Counted from the stretch's first letter, positions 29,524 to 39,444 are shown. The stretch is DNA of 64,000 nt from Rhodopseudomonas palustris (GCA_016215605.1 JACRJB010000014.1:248001-312000); one strand, 5' to 3'. The notes: generated by a model not told the origin, from the letters alone. Numbers and translations: made by a program.

Positions 29524-30222
29524 ATGACGATCTTTCGGTTGAAGCAAATCGTGTCGCACTCCAGGATCGATGCCAAGGGCATGGTCCACTGGAACTACGA
29601 TCGTGCCGAGATCATCGCCGACGGCGTGGTGCATGTGCTCGGTCTCGTCGCCGGCCTGATCGCCGTGACCGCGTTGATCACGCTGACCGGGGTGTTCGCG
29701 AATACGTCCACAATCGTCTCGGTATCGGTTTATGCCGCCGGTCTGCTGGCGATGCTGGGTCTGTCGGCAGCGTACAATCTGTGGCCGGTGTCGCCGCGCA
29801 AATGGCTGCTGCGGCGGTTCGACCATTCGGCGATCTATATGCTGATCGCCGCAACCTACACACCGATCATCAGCCAGATCAAGGACCAGATGTTCGCGCT
29901 GGCGCTGCTCGCCGGGGTCTGGGGCGTCGCGTTGGTCGGCATCCTCTTGAAGCTGTTCAAGCCCGGCAAGTTCGACAAGCTGTCGGTCGGGCTGTATCTG
30001 GCGATGGGCTGGAGCGGGCTGATCGCCTACGACCACGTCGTCGAAACCCTGCCCAACCTCGCGCTGTGGTTCCTCGCCGCCGGCGGCGCGCTGTACACGC
30101 TCGGCGTGATCTTCCACGCCTGGCGGCGGCTGCGGTTCCAGAACGCGATCTGGCACAGCTTCGTGCTGATCGCCGCCGCCTGCCACTATGTGGCGGTGAT
30201 GGACCTGGTGCTGGCCGCCTAG
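29524..30222 (+). CDS. Hemolysin III family (PAQR-like) membrane protein
   Basis: A 232-residue protein of the hemolysin III/YqfA group with seven predicted transmembrane helices. The family metal-binding residues are visible: the first His pair region EIIADGVVHVLG, the Ser/Asp region FDHSAIYMLIAATYTP, and the C-terminal IWHSFVLIAAACHYVAV. Two starts are possible, ATG 29524 (MTIFRLKQ) and ATG 29581 (MVHWNYDRAE), the latter matching the usual family N-terminus. Despite the family name, a haemolytic role is not implied. Confidence 0.88.
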   Translation: MTIFRLKQIVSHSRIDAKGMVHWNYDRAEIIADGVVHVLGLVAGLIAVTALITLTGVFANTSTIVSVSVYAAGLLAMLGLSAAYNLWPVSPRKWLLRRFDHSAIYMLIAATYTPIISQIKDQMFALALLAGVWGVALVGILLKLFKPGKFDKLSVGLYLAMGWSGLIAYDHVVETLPNLALWFLAAGGALYTLGVIFHAWRRLRFQNAIWHSFVLIAAACHYVAVMDLVLAA

Positions 30223-30337
30223 CGTTGCGGTCGGCGACGGCCTCGCTTTGCGCATATCCCCGACGCAAAACCGGGTGCCACTTTTGCGGGATCCGCGCTA
30301 AGACACCCCCAAGAACAACCATTCGGGGGAAAAAATC

Positions 30338-31138
30338 ATGCAGGTTGCGGGTAAGGTCGTCGTCGTCACCGGCGGCGGCAACGGGATCGGTCAGGCGATG
30401 TGCGAGGCCTTCGCCAAGGCCGGCGCCGCCAAGGTCGTGGTCGCCGATCTCGATCAGGCCCGCGCCGAGGCCGTGGCGGCCTCGATCGGCGGCGCGGCGT
30501 TCAAATGCGACGTCGCCAAGGAATCCGACATCAAGCATGTGATCGACGAGACCGAACGCCAGTTCGGCCCGATCGCGCTGTTCTGCTCCAATGCCGGCAT
30601 CGGCGGCGGCTTCGATCCGCTGTCGGAAAACGCCGGAGGTTCGTCCGACGAGCCGTTCATGAAGAGCTGGATGGTTCACGTGATGGCGCATGTCTACGCG
30701 GCGCGGCATCTGATCCCGCTGTACCGGGCGCGCGGCGGCGGCTATTTCCTCAACACCATTTCGGCGGCGGGCCTCTTATCGCAGGTCGGCAGCCCGGCCT
30801 ATTCGGCGACCAAGCACGGCGCGGTGGGCTTCGCCGAAAACCTCGCGATCTCGCACAAGGCGCACAACATCAAGGTCTCGATCCTGTGCCCGCAGGGCGT
30901 CGACACCAACATGCTGCGCTCGATCCCCAAGGGGCCGCAATCCGCCGACGGCGATCTGAGCCCCGAGCAGGTGGCGCAGGACGTGATCGCCGGCCTTGCC
31001 GAGGAAAGCTTCCTGATCCTGCCGCACAAGCAGGTGATCGACTACATGCGCAAGAAGACCGAGAACTACGACCGCTGGATCGGCGGCATGGCCAAGATCC
31101 AGGCGAAGCTGAGAGAGACGTTCGGGAAGACGAACTGA
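30338..31138 (+). CDS. Short-chain dehydrogenase/reductase
   Basis: A 266-residue classical SDR. The cofactor motif is TGGGNGIG (11-18), NAG follows in the fourth strand (SNAGIGG), and the catalytic set is S143, Y155 and K159 in SPAYSATKHG. An Asp after the second strand (ADLD) favours NAD over NADP. The substrate is unknown. GGGGGAAAAAATC precedes the ATG. It ends just before a large repeat cluster. Confidence 0.92.
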   Translation: MQVAGKVVVVTGGGNGIGQAMCEAFAKAGAAKVVVADLDQARAEAVAASIGGAAFKCDVAKESDIKHVIDETERQFGPIALFCSNAGIGGGFDPLSENAGGSSDEPFMKSWMVHVMAHVYAARHLIPLYRARGGGYFLNTISAAGLLSQVGSPAYSATKHGAVGFAENLAISHKAHNIKVSILCPQGVDTNMLRSIPKGPQSADGDLSPEQVAQDVIAGLAEESFLILPHKQVIDYMRKKTENYDRWIGGMAKIQAKLRETFGKTN

Positions 31139-31171
31139 GCCTTCGTAGCCTCGACCCACAAACCATCGTTC

Positions 31172-31326
31172 GTCATTCCGGGGCGCGCGAAGCGCGAGCC
31201 CGGCAACGGGCCGTCATTCCGGGGCGCTCGCGGAGCGAGCGAACCCGGAATCTCGAAGAGTTCATCGAACTTTGCCACAACTTCTGGGTTCCGGGTTCGC
31301 GCGTTTCACGCGCGCCCCGGAACGAC
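31172..31326. repeat. Composite palindromic repeat, GTCATTCCGG family, copy 5 (tandem left half)
   Basis: The left unit occurs twice, with GTCATTCCGG at 31172 and again at 31213, before a single right unit ending CCGGAACGAC at 31326. It separates converging SDR and decarboxylase genes. Confidence 0.85.
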
Positions 31327-31338
31327 GGTGCGAACCAA

Positions 31339-33009
31339 CTACCCGTTCTTCGCGTACAGCAGCGGCACCGCGCTATCCAGCATGGCTTCGATCACGAACA
31401 CGCCGTCATGCTTTAACGCGCGCGCCAGAGTCGGCGCGACGTCTTCGCAGCGCGTGACGCGTTCGGCGGCGCAACCCATCGACTGCGCCAACGTCACATA
31501 GTCGATTCCCGGCAGCTCCAGCCCGGGCACGTCGCGGACCTGCATCACCTGGCTGAACGAGCGCATCGCGCCGTAGCCGCCATTGTTCAGCACCACCACG
31601 GTCAGCGGCAGCCTGCGTTGCGCGGCGCTCCACAGCGCCTGGATCGAATACATCGCCGAGCCGTCGCCGATCAGGCAGACGGTGCGGCGCTCGGCGTTCG
31701 CCAGCGCGAAGCCGACCGAGGCCGGCAGCGACCAGCCGAGCCCGCCGCTCGCCATCGTGGCGAAACTGTCCTGGCCGGGCATCGGCATGTATTTCTGCAT
31801 CGCGATGCGATGCGACGGCGCTTCCTCGACCAGCATCGCGCCGGCCGGCATCGCCTTGCTCAGCGCATCGAGCAGATACTCCGCCGGCATCGGATCGGCG
31901 GCCTGCGGCGGAGCCGGCACCGGGCGTGCCGGCGGCGCGGTGCGCTTGGTCGGCGGCAGCAGATCGAGCAGCAGCGTCAGCGCCGGGGTCATCGTCGCGA
32001 TGATGCTGCTGCCGAGCGGCGTCACCGAGGCGGCGTCGGCATCGTCGGTGATCTGGAACAGCGAGGTGCCGCCGTCGAAGATCGCCGCATGGCCTTCGAC
32101 GTGGAAGGTAAACACCGGCGCGCCGATCACCGCCACGACGTCGTAGGCGCCGAGCGTCTCCGACACCTGGCCCGGCGAGGCGGGCAGAAAGCCGGCGAAC
32201 AGCGGATGCCGTTCCGGGAAGCTGCAGCGCGCCGAGAACGGCGAGACCCACACCGGCGCCTTGGCGCGCTCGGCGACCTGCACCATCAGGTCGACCGCCG
32301 CGGCGCGATCGACCGAAGGGCCGACCACCAATGCGGGTTTCTTCGCGGACGCCAGCGCGTCCGCCAATGCCTGGATTGCCGCGCGCTCCGGTCCGAGTTC
32401 GCGCGTCACGCTGCGCGGCGTCACCGGGGCGGCGGGGTGCGCCCAGTCGTCGATCGGCACCGACACGAAGGTCGGCCCGCACGGCGGCTGCATCGCCACA
32501 TAGTAGGCGCGGGCGATCGCCGCCGGCACGTCCTCGGCGCGCGCCGGCTCGATGCTGTACTTCACATAGGGCCGCGGAAATTCGCTGGCGCGCTCGGCTC
32601 CGAGAAACGCCTGCAAAGGAAGAAGACTGCGGGCCTGCTGGCCGGCGGTGATCACCAGCGGCGTCTGGTTCTTGAACGCGGTGTAGATGTTGCCGAGCGC
32701 GTTGCCGACTCCGGCGGCCGAATGCAGATTGACGAAGCCGGCATTGCGCGTCGCCTGCGCGTAGCCGTCAGCCATCGCCACCGCGCTCGCCTCCTGCAGC
32801 GCCAGCACGTAGTCGATGTCGTCCGGCCAGTCGCTCAGGAACGGCAATTCGGTCGAGCCGGGATTGCCGAACACCTTGTCGATCCCGAACGCGCGCAAGA
32901 GATCGAGCGTGGCGGATTTGACCGTGATGGTCGCGTGCGGCTTCGGCTTCTTCGGCAAGGCGATTTCCTCCGGCGCAAGGCGCCGTGCTTGTTGCTTGCC
33001 GTCGATCAA
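31339..33009 (-). CDS. mdlC: Benzoylformate decarboxylase-like ThDP enzyme
   Basis: A 556-residue thiamine-diphosphate enzyme. Its N-terminal half closely follows known benzoylformate decarboxylases: NPGSTELPFL, LALQEASAVAMADGYAQA with the ThDP-activating Glu, the active-site His in NLHSAAGVGNA, and a second His in FTFHVEGHA. The ThDP/Mg motif is GDGSAMYSIQALWSAAQRRLPL followed by NNGGYG. It therefore probably decarboxylates an aromatic 2-oxo acid. A non-conserved leader of about 25 residues precedes ITVKSATLDLL; a later start is possible. A related 2-oxo acid specificity is the main alternative. Confidence 0.82.
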   Translation of the reverse strand: MIDGKQQARRLAPEEIALPKKPKPHATITVKSATLDLLRAFGIDKVFGNPGSTELPFLSDWPDDIDYVLALQEASAVAMADGYAQATRNAGFVNLHSAAGVGNALGNIYTAFKNQTPLVITAGQQARSLLPLQAFLGAERASEFPRPYVKYSIEPARAEDVPAAIARAYYVAMQPPCGPTFVSVPIDDWAHPAAPVTPRSVTRELGPERAAIQALADALASAKKPALVVGPSVDRAAAVDLMVQVAERAKAPVWVSPFSARCSFPERHPLFAGFLPASPGQVSETLGAYDVVAVIGAPVFTFHVEGHAAIFDGGTSLFQITDDADAASVTPLGSSIIATMTPALTLLLDLLPPTKRTAPPARPVPAPPQAADPMPAEYLLDALSKAMPAGAMLVEEAPSHRIAMQKYMPMPGQDSFATMASGGLGWSLPASVGFALANAERRTVCLIGDGSAMYSIQALWSAAQRRLPLTVVVLNNGGYGAMRSFSQVMQVRDVPGLELPGIDYVTLAQSMGCAAERVTRCEDVAPTLARALKHDGVFVIEAMLDSAVPLLYAKNG

Positions 33010-33074
33010 TCAGGAGGAGGGGAGGAGAGTCAACACGGGTGTTCGTGAGGCTCGAAGCCGTTCAACGGCCGCAG

Positions 33075-33218
33075 CGCGCTCCCTCGCCCCGCTCTTGCGG
33101 GGAGAGGGGTGGGGTGAGGGGCGGCCACGAGCACTGAGGCTCGGCTGCGCGGAGGCGCCCCCTCACCCGACCGGCTGCGCCGGTCGACCTCTCCCCGCAC
33201 GCGGGGAGAGGTGAGGCT
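33075..33218. repeat. CTCACCCC/CTCTCCCCGC repeat, composite copy
   Basis: Left unit CGCCCCGCTCTTGCGGGG and right unit CTCTCCCCGCACGCGGGGAG in a mirrored arrangement around a variable centre. It lies in the 241-base gap between the decarboxylase start and the hydratase stop, where no gene is seen. Confidence 0.75.
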
Positions 33219-33250
33219 CGCTGCGGGGAGAGCCCAGGTATTGCGAGCTG

Positions 33251-34108
33251 CTACCAGCTCGCGGTGGCCTTCATCGTCGGCACGCCGTCGGCGTTCGCGG
33301 TCCACAGTTCGATCCCGTCCGCCGTCTCGTTGGCGTTGACCGAGAACTCGGCGCCGTCGAACAGCGGCTGCACGCCGCGGTAGCTGAAGCTCTTCGGTCT
33401 CGCGCCTTTCAGCTTGGCGGCGAATTCGACCAGCAGGGCGGCCTGCATCGGGCCGTGCACGATCAGGCCCGGATAGCCCTCGACCTTGGTGACGTAGTCG
33501 CGATCGTAGTGGATGCGGTGGCCGTTGAAGGTCAGCGCCGAGTAGCGGAACAGCAGCACCGGATCGGCGAGATGGCTTTCGCGATGCGCTGCCGCCGGCG
33601 GCGCGGCTGCGGGCTTTGCGGGAGCAGCCGGCGCGGCCGAGGGCGGCGGCACGTCGCGATAGACGATGTCCTGGCGGTCGCGGATCGCGACGCCGCGCGG
33701 CGTGGTGATCTCGTGGTTGACGGTGACGAAGCACAGCGTGCCGGTCGAACCCTGTTTGATCGTCACGTCGCCGATCGTCGAACTGCGGGTCACCTCGTCG
33801 CCGACCTTGAGCGCGTCGATGAAGGTCAGCTCGCCGCCCGCCCACATCCGCCGCGGCAGCGGCACCGGCGGCAGGAAGCCGCCGCGGGTCGGGTGGCCGT
33901 CCGGGCCGAGCATGTCCATCGGATACACCGGCTGGCCGAGGCACCAATGCGCGGTGAACGGCGCGGCATCGCCGGCCGCGGGCTTGCCGATGTCGAGGAA
34001 CAGCGTCGCGCGCAGGCCTTTCACGAGCTGCGCGGTGACGGTTTCGGTGGCCTGCTCGTTGCGGCCGATCCATTGCCGCAAATGATCGATGTCGAGCGTG
34101 GTGGTCAT
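33251..34108 (-). CDS. Hotdog-fold acyl-CoA hydratase (mesaconyl-C4-CoA hydratase / FAS1-like dehydratase family)
   Basis: A 285-residue double-hotdog protein. An N-terminal MaoC-N-like half (about 5-150, PVPLPRRMWAGGELTFIDALKVGDEVTR) is joined by a Pro/Ala linker to a C-terminal half bearing RYSALTFNGHRIHYDRDY and LIVHGPMQAALL, the MaoC hydratase active-site region with Asp/His. This architecture is that of mesaconyl-C4-CoA or 3-methylfumaryl-CoA hydratases. It lies 15 bases after a family III CoA-transferase and close to an acyl-CoA dehydrogenase, so it likely hydrates a branched or dicarboxylic enoyl-CoA. Confidence 0.85.
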   Translation of the reverse strand: MTTTLDIDHLRQWIGRNEQATETVTAQLVKGLRATLFLDIGKPAAGDAAPFTAHWCLGQPVYPMDMLGPDGHPTRGGFLPPVPLPRRMWAGGELTFIDALKVGDEVTRSSTIGDVTIKQGSTGTLCFVTVNHEITTPRGVAIRDRQDIVYRDVPPPSAAPAAPAKPAAAPPAAAHRESHLADPVLLFRYSALTFNGHRIHYDRDYVTKVEGYPGLIVHGPMQAALLVEFAAKLKGARPKSFSYRGVQPLFDGAEFSVNANETADGIELWTANADGVPTMKATASW

Positions 34109-34123
34109 GGTCGTTCGCCTCGC

Positions 34124-35221
34124 TTACTTGCGCTTGTCGCCGATGCCCGGCACGGCGCCGTAGTGGCGCTCGTCGCCGACGACAATCGCCGCCGGCGCCG
34201 GATAGGTGACCTTGCCGTTCGGCGTGTCGACCTCGATCCGGCGCAGATGCGGATGCTGCGACAGATCTTCCATGGTGTTGACTTCGGCGAAGGCGATGTC
34301 GGCGCTGGCGAGATGCTCGAGCAGATCGTCGCGGGTCAGCGAGCCGAAGATGTCGGCGACGATCTTGTCGGTGTAGGCGCGGTTCTTGACCCGCTCGACG
34401 CCGTTGCACAGCCGCGGATCGCTCGGCAGATCGGGCTGGCGCAGCACGTCCGAGCACAGCTTCTTCCACTCGCGCTCGCTCTGGATCGAGATCAGGATGT
34501 CCTTGCCGTCCTTGCTGGTGAACACGCCGTAGGGCGCGATTGACGGATGCGCGAGGCCGAGCCGCTTCGGCGGGTGGCCGGCCTCGGCGTTGAGCAGCGG
34601 CACGGTCAGCCAGTCGGCCATCACGTCGAACATCGAGATCCGGATGTCGGCGCCTTGCCCCGTACGGCCGCGGCCTATCAGCGCTTCGAGGATCGCGGCA
34701 TGTGCGGCGGCGCCGGTGGCGACGTCGACCACCGACATGCCGACGCGCGAGGCGCTTTCCGGCCCGCCGGTGATCGAGGCGAGACCGCTCTCGGCCTGGA
34801 TCAGCAGATCATAGGCCTTGCGATGCGCGTAGGGGCCGTCGTCGCCGTAGCCGGAGATGGTGCAGATGATCAGCTTCGGATAGTCGGCGCGCAGCCGCTC
34901 GCGGGTGAAGCCCAGCTTGTCCATCGAGCCGGGCTTGAGGTTCTGCAGCAGCACGTCGGCGGACGCGATCAGCTTCTCCAGCTCGGCGCGACCTTCCTTG
35001 GTCGAGAGGTCGACCACGGCGGATTCCTTGCCGCGGTTAAGCCAGACGAAGTAACTGCTCTGGCCCTTCGCCGCGGCATCATAGCCGCGGGCGAAATCGC
35101 CTTCCGGGCGTTCGATCTTGATGACGTGGGCGCCGGCGTCAGCCAGCCGCGAGCTGCAATACGGCGCGGCCACGGCCTGTTCGACGGCGATGACGGTCAG
35201 TCCTTCGAGCGGAAGCGGCAT
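34124..35221 (-). CDS. CaiB/BaiF family III CoA-transferase
   Basis: A 365-residue family III CoA-transferase. The catalytic Asp is D166 in MSVVDVATGAAAH, and the N-terminus LTVIAVEQAVAAPYCSSRLADAGAHVIKIE is typical. It forms a tight pair with the hotdog hydratase downstream (15-base gap). The pair is likely to activate an acid as its CoA ester and hydrate it. The similarity to the 18.7 kb copy is at family level only. Confidence 0.9.
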   Translation of the reverse strand: MPLPLEGLTVIAVEQAVAAPYCSSRLADAGAHVIKIERPEGDFARGYDAAAKGQSSYFVWLNRGKESAVVDLSTKEGRAELEKLIASADVLLQNLKPGSMDKLGFTRERLRADYPKLIICTISGYGDDGPYAHRKAYDLLIQAESGLASITGGPESASRVGMSVVDVATGAAAHAAILEALIGRGRTGQGADIRISMFDVMADWLTVPLLNAEAGHPPKRLGLAHPSIAPYGVFTSKDGKDILISIQSEREWKKLCSDVLRQPDLPSDPRLCNGVERVKNRAYTDKIVADIFGSLTRDDLLEHLASADIAFAEVNTMEDLSQHPHLRRIEVDTPNGKVTYPAPAAIVVGDERHYGAVPGIGDKRK

Positions 35222-35375
35222 GGCTCACCTCTCCCCGCGCGCGGGGAGAGGTCGGCGCGCATCGCCAGATGCGTGCCGGGTGAGGGGGCGTCTCGCCACA
35301 GCCGAGCCTCGGTGCCCGCGTCGCCCCTCACCCCAACCCTCTCCCCGCAAGAGCGGGGCGAGGGAGCGCGCCGCG
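35222..35375. repeat. CTCACCCC/CTCTCCCCGC repeat, composite copy
   Basis: Left hairpin CCTCTCCCCGCGCGCGGGGA and right unit CTCACCCCAACCCTCTCCCC with GCAAGAGCGGGGCGAGG. It lies between the CoA-transferase start and the acyl-CoA dehydrogenase stop and may reduce read-through between them. Confidence 0.75.
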
Positions 35376-35424
35376 ACGCGTAGCGAGTTCACCAATTCAT
35401 GATCAATCAGCATCGCGCCCGCCA

Positions 35425-36600
35425 TCAATACGACCGCGGCATGCCGAGCACGTGCTCGGCGAGATGCGACAGGATCAGATTGGTCGAGATCGGCGCGACC
35501 TGATACAGCCGCGTTTCGCGGAACTTGCGCTCGACGTCGTATTCCTCGGCGAAGCCGAAGCCGCCGTGGGTCTGGATGCAGGCGTTGGCCGCTTCGAACG
35601 AGGCGTCGGCGGCGAGCATCTTGGCCATGTTGGCCTCGGCGCCGCAATCCATGCCGGCTTCGTATTTGCGGGTGGCTTCCTTCACCATCAGTTCGGCGGC
35701 GCGCATGTTGGCGTAGGCCTTGGCGATCGGAAACTGGATGCCCTGGTTCTGGCCGATCGGCCGGCCGAACACGGTCCGCTCCTTGGCGTAGTTCGAGGCC
35801 TTGGCGATGAACCATTTGGCGTCGCCGACGCACTCCGACGCGATCAGGATGCGCTCGGCGTTCATGCCGGACAGGATGTAGCGGAAGCCCTTGCCTTCCT
35901 CGCCGATCAGATTTTCCTTCGGCACCTTGAGGTCGGTGAAGAACACCTCGGTGGTGGCGTGGTTCATCATGGTGCGGATCGGGCGGATCTCGAGGCCGTG
36001 GCCGCGCGCTTCGCGCATGTCGACCAGGAACACCGACAGGCCGTCGGTCTTCTTCGCGGCCTGGTCCTTCGGCGTGGTGCGCGCGAGCAGGATCATCAGG
36101 TCGGAATACTCAGCGCGGCTGGTCCAGATCTTCTGGCCGTTGACGACGTAGTCGCCGCTCGCGTCCTTCTTGGCGAAGGTCTTCAGCGAGGTGGTGTCGG
36201 TGCCCGAGGTCGGCTCGGTGACGCCGAACGCCTGCAGCCGCAATTCGCCGGTGGCGACCTTCGGCAGCCACTTCGCCTTCTGCTCGTCGGAGCCGTGCCG
36301 CAGCAGCGTGCCCATCGTGTACATCTGGGCGTGGCAGCCGCCGCCGTTGCAGCCGGCGCGCTGGATCTCTTCCAGGATCGCGGCCGCGGCCGACAGCTTC
36401 AGCCCGGCGCCGCCGTATTCTTCGGGAATCAGCACCGACAGATAGCCGGCGGTGGTCAGCGCATCGACGAAGGCCTGCGGGTAGGCCATTTCGCGGTCGA
36501 GCTTGCGCCAGTATTCGCCGGGAAACTGCGAACACAGCTTGGCGACGGCGTCGCGGATGTCGTGGAATTCGTCCTGCTCCGCGGCGGCATGGTGTTTCAT
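35425..36600 (-). CDS. Acyl-CoA dehydrogenase
   Basis: A 391-residue flavin acyl-CoA dehydrogenase. Visible signatures are GVTEPTSGTDTTSLKT (FAD/substrate loop), GQKIWTSRAEYSD, and IQTHGGFGFAEEYDVERKFRE near the end. The usual Glu near position 376 is replaced by an Ala-Pro segment (YQVAPIST). A candidate base is the Glu in GMNAERILIA, the position used by isovaleryl-CoA-type enzymes. Its substrate is therefore probably a branched or unusual acyl-CoA. It belongs with the CoA-transferase/hydratase genes on the same strand. Confidence 0.9.
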   Translation of the reverse strand: MKHHAAAEQDEFHDIRDAVAKLCSQFPGEYWRKLDREMAYPQAFVDALTTAGYLSVLIPEEYGGAGLKLSAAAAILEEIQRAGCNGGGCHAQMYTMGTLLRHGSDEQKAKWLPKVATGELRLQAFGVTEPTSGTDTTSLKTFAKKDASGDYVVNGQKIWTSRAEYSDLMILLARTTPKDQAAKKTDGLSVFLVDMREARGHGLEIRPIRTMMNHATTEVFFTDLKVPKENLIGEEGKGFRYILSGMNAERILIASECVGDAKWFIAKASNYAKERTVFGRPIGQNQGIQFPIAKAYANMRAAELMVKEATRKYEAGMDCGAEANMAKMLAADASFEAANACIQTHGGFGFAEEYDVERKFRETRLYQVAPISTNLILSHLAEHVLGMPRSY

Positions 36601-36633
36601 GTTTGAAGCTGTCTTCTTTTTCTTGGATGGGGG

Positions 36634-37899
36634 TCAGGAGATGCGAACCGGCAAGGACTCGTAGCCCTTGACGAAGCTCGAATACACCCGCTTCGGCTCC
36701 CCGACAACTTCAATGCGGTCGAACCTTTTGAGCATTTCTTCCCAGACGATCTTCAGTTGCAATTCGGCCAGCCGCATCCCGACGCAGCGGTGGATACCGA
36801 AGCCGAACGACAGGTGAATCTTCGGCCGCTTGCGGTCGATGATGAACTCGTTCGGGCGCTCGATCACCTCGTCGTCGCGATTGCCAGAGACGTACCACAT
36901 CACGACCCGGTCGCCCTTCTTGATGGTCTTGCCGCCGAGCTCGGTGTCCTGCAAGGCGGTGCGGCGCATGTGCGCCAGCGGCGTCTGCCAGCGGATCACT
37001 TCCGGCACCATGGTGTCGATCAGCGCCGGATTGGCGCGCAGCTTGGCGAACTCCTCGGGATTCTCGTTCAGCGCCAGCACCGAGCCGGTCATGGTGTTGC
37101 GGGTGGTGTCGTTGCCGCCGACGATCAGAAGCAGGATGTTGCCGATCAGATTGTCGCGGTCCATCTGCCGTGTGGCGTCGTGATGCGCCATCATCGACAG
37201 CAGGTCATTCCGCGGCTCGGAATTGACGCGCTCGTTCCACATCGCCGCGAAGGTCGCGGCGCATTCGTTCAGCTCGCCGCGGCGCTCCTCCTCGGAGGCG
37301 ACGATCATGCTCTTCGGCAGCGCCGTGGCGACGTCCGACCAGCGCGTCAGCTTGCGCCGCTGCTCGAACGGAAAGTCGAACAGCGTCGCCAGCATCTGCG
37401 TGGTCAGCTCGATCGAGACCCGCTCGACGAAGTTGAAGGTCTCGTTGCGGGGCAGGCCGTCGAGCACGGTCTGGGTCCGGCCGCGGATCAGCACCGCCAG
37501 TTCGTCGAGATGCTGCGGCGTGAACATCGGGGACACCGTCTTGCGCTGCGCCGAGTGCCGCGGCTCGTCCATTGCGATGAAGCTCGGCCAGTCGTAGCCG
37601 ACCGGCGCGTCGCGGATTGCGATGCCGCCGAGCGTGGAGTCCGACGAGAAGATGCCGTGGTTGGTGTCGACATGCATGATGTCGTTGTACTTGGTCACGC
37701 TCCAATACGGCTCGATCGGCGCATTAGTGCAGTAATGCACCGGCTCCTCGGCGCGCAGCCGCTCGAACCACGGCCACAGCGTGTCGTCGCGAAAATGCCG
37801 CGGGGCGCCGGGGTGGAATTGCGACAGCGGCGTCGCATAGGCTTCCTCGCGCGCGGCGCGCTGGCGGGCGGCTTTGTCGAGCTCGATGGTTCCGTGCAT
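36634..37899 (-). CDS. Cytochrome P450
   Basis: A 421-residue bacterial class I P450. The heme Cys is C372 in FGFGIHRCVGMRLAE. The I-helix oxygen-activation motif is GGNDTT (261-266), and the K-helix ExxR is EVIR (300-303). The N-terminus is soluble, with no membrane anchor. No ferredoxin gene is adjacent, so an electron donor must come from elsewhere. It lies 33 bases upstream of the acyl-CoA dehydrogenase, suggesting hydroxylation of a terpenoid, fatty or aromatic acid that then enters CoA-based breakdown. Confidence 0.93.
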   Translation of the reverse strand: MHGTIELDKAARQRAAREEAYATPLSQFHPGAPRHFRDDTLWPWFERLRAEEPVHYCTNAPIEPYWSVTKYNDIMHVDTNHGIFSSDSTLGGIAIRDAPVGYDWPSFIAMDEPRHSAQRKTVSPMFTPQHLDELAVLIRGRTQTVLDGLPRNETFNFVERVSIELTTQMLATLFDFPFEQRRKLTRWSDVATALPKSMIVASEEERRGELNECAATFAAMWNERVNSEPRNDLLSMMAHHDATRQMDRDNLIGNILLLIVGGNDTTRNTMTGSVLALNENPEEFAKLRANPALIDTMVPEVIRWQTPLAHMRRTALQDTELGGKTIKKGDRVVMWYVSGNRDDEVIERPNEFIIDRKRPKIHLSFGFGIHRCVGMRLAELQLKIVWEEMLKRFDRIEVVGEPKRVYSSFVKGYESLPVRIS

Positions 37900-38251
37900 G
37901 AAGGGCCCTCGATTGTCGTGCGTTGGCGTTTCTGTCCGATGTACCGCCGTGCGGTGACCGGCCGGTCTCCCCGTCCGCCGTCTTGGTCGCGGCGGATCGT
38001 TCGGGCGCGATTACATCCGGTTGTCGTGGCCATAGCAAGGTGTCCGGCCGGCGGCCGAACGAATTGATTTGGCAGCCGATTTTCCGCTCTTCGGTGTCTT
38101 GCGTCGAGGCGCTGGCGAGGCCGTGCGAAAGCCTCGCCGAGACGACCAATGGAGCCTTCTCAGCCTTGTTGCGCCATGACATGGTGGCCGCAATCAGAAG
38201 ACCGGCGCGCGGCTTCCGCGCTGCGCCCAATCGAGTGGAGACGGCCCGACC
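37900..38251. other. Divergent intergenic region, no gene seen
   Basis: A 352-base gap between the divergent P450 and isovaleryl-CoA dehydrogenase genes. I see no supported gene or repeat family in it. It must hold both promoters. Reading frames here are short shadows with no ribosome site. Confidence 0.5.
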
Positions 38252-39424
38252 ATGATCCCCAACGCGCAGACCATGTTCAATTTCGATCTCGGCGAAACCG
38301 CCGACGCGATCCGCGAGACGGTGCGGGATTTCGCATCGAACGAGATCGCCCCGCGCGCCGATGCGATCGACAAGACCAACACCTTCCCGCGCGATCTGTG
38401 GCCGAAGCTCGGCGACCTCGGGCTGCACGGCATCACCGTCGAGGAGGAATATGGCGGCGCCGGGCTCGGCTATCTCGAGCATTGCATCGCGGTCGAGGAG
38501 ATCTCCCGCGCCTCGGCCTCGGTCGGCCTGTCCTACGGCGCGCATTCCAATCTCTGCGTCAACCAGATCCGCCGCAACGGCAGCGAGGCGCAGAAGCGCA
38601 AATATCTGCCGAAGCTGATCTCGGGCGAACACGTCGGCGCGCTGGCGATGTCCGAGCCCGGTGCCGGCTCCGACGTGGTGTCGATGAAGACCCGCGCCGA
38701 GAAGAAGGGCGACCGCTTCGTCCTCAACGGCAACAAGATGTGGATCACCAACGGCCCGATCGCCGAGACGCTGGTGGTCTACGCCAAGACCGATCCCGCC
38801 GCCGGCCCGCGCGGCATGACGGCGTTCCTAGTCGAGAAGGGCATGAAGGGATTTTCGACGGCGCAGAAGCTCGACAAGCTCGGCATGCGCGGCTCCGACA
38901 CCGGCGAACTGGTGTTCGAGGATTGCGAAGTGCCGGAAGAGAACGTGCTCGGCGAGGTCGGCCGCGGCGTCAACGTGCTGATGTCCGGCCTCGACTATGA
39001 GCGCGCGGTGCTGGCGGCGGGCCCGCTCGGCATCATGCAGGCGTGCATGGACGTGGTGATGCCCTATGTGCACGAGCGCAAGCAGTTCGGCGAGCCGATC
39101 GGCACGTTCCAGCTGGTGCAGGGCAAGATCGCCGACATGTATGTGACGATGAATTCGTCACGCGCCTACGTCTATGCGGTGGCGAAGGCCTGCGACCGCG
39201 GCCAGACGACGCGCGAGGACGCCGCCGGCGCGATCCTGTTCGCCGCCGAGAAGGCGACGCAATGCGCGCTCGACGCGATCCAGCTGCTCGGCGGCAACGG
39301 CTACATCAACGACTATCCGACCGGCCGCCTGCTGCGCGACGCCAAGCTCTACGAAATCGGCGCCGGCACCAGCGAAATCCGCAGGATGCTGATCGGGCGG
39401 GAGCTGTTTTCGAAGACGGCGTAG
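38252..39424 (+). CDS. ivd: Isovaleryl-CoA dehydrogenase
   Basis: A 390-residue acyl-CoA dehydrogenase of the isovaleryl-CoA type, acting in leucine catabolism. The catalytic Glu is E250 in [18 protein letters not shown], the position and context characteristic of this enzyme. [26 protein letters not shown] and [12 protein letters not shown] are also present. The genes normally clustered with it (methylcrotonyl-CoA carboxylase and hydratase) are not next to it here. It is read divergently from the P450 operon. Confidence 0.93.
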   Translation: MIPNAQTMFNFDLGETADAIRETVRDFASNEIAPRADAIDKTNTFPRDLWPKLGDLGLHGITVEEEYGGAGLGYLEHCIAVEEISRASASVGLSYGAHSNLCVNQIRRNGSEAQKRKYLPKLISGEHVGALAMSEPGAGSDVVSMKTRAEKKGDRFVLNGNKMWITNGPIAETLVVYAKTDPAAGPRGMTAFLVEKGMKGFSTAQKLDKLGMRGSDTGELVFEDCEVPEENVLGEVGRGVNVLMSGLDYERAVLAAGPLGIMQACMDVVMPYVHERKQFGEPIGTFQLVQGKIADMYVTMNSSRAYVYAVAKACDRGQTTREDAAGAILFAAEKATQCALDAIQLLGGNGYINDYPTGRLLRDAKLYEIGAGTSEIRRMLIGRELFSKTA

Positions 39425-39444
39425 GGGCGTCAGTCTCTCGGCTC

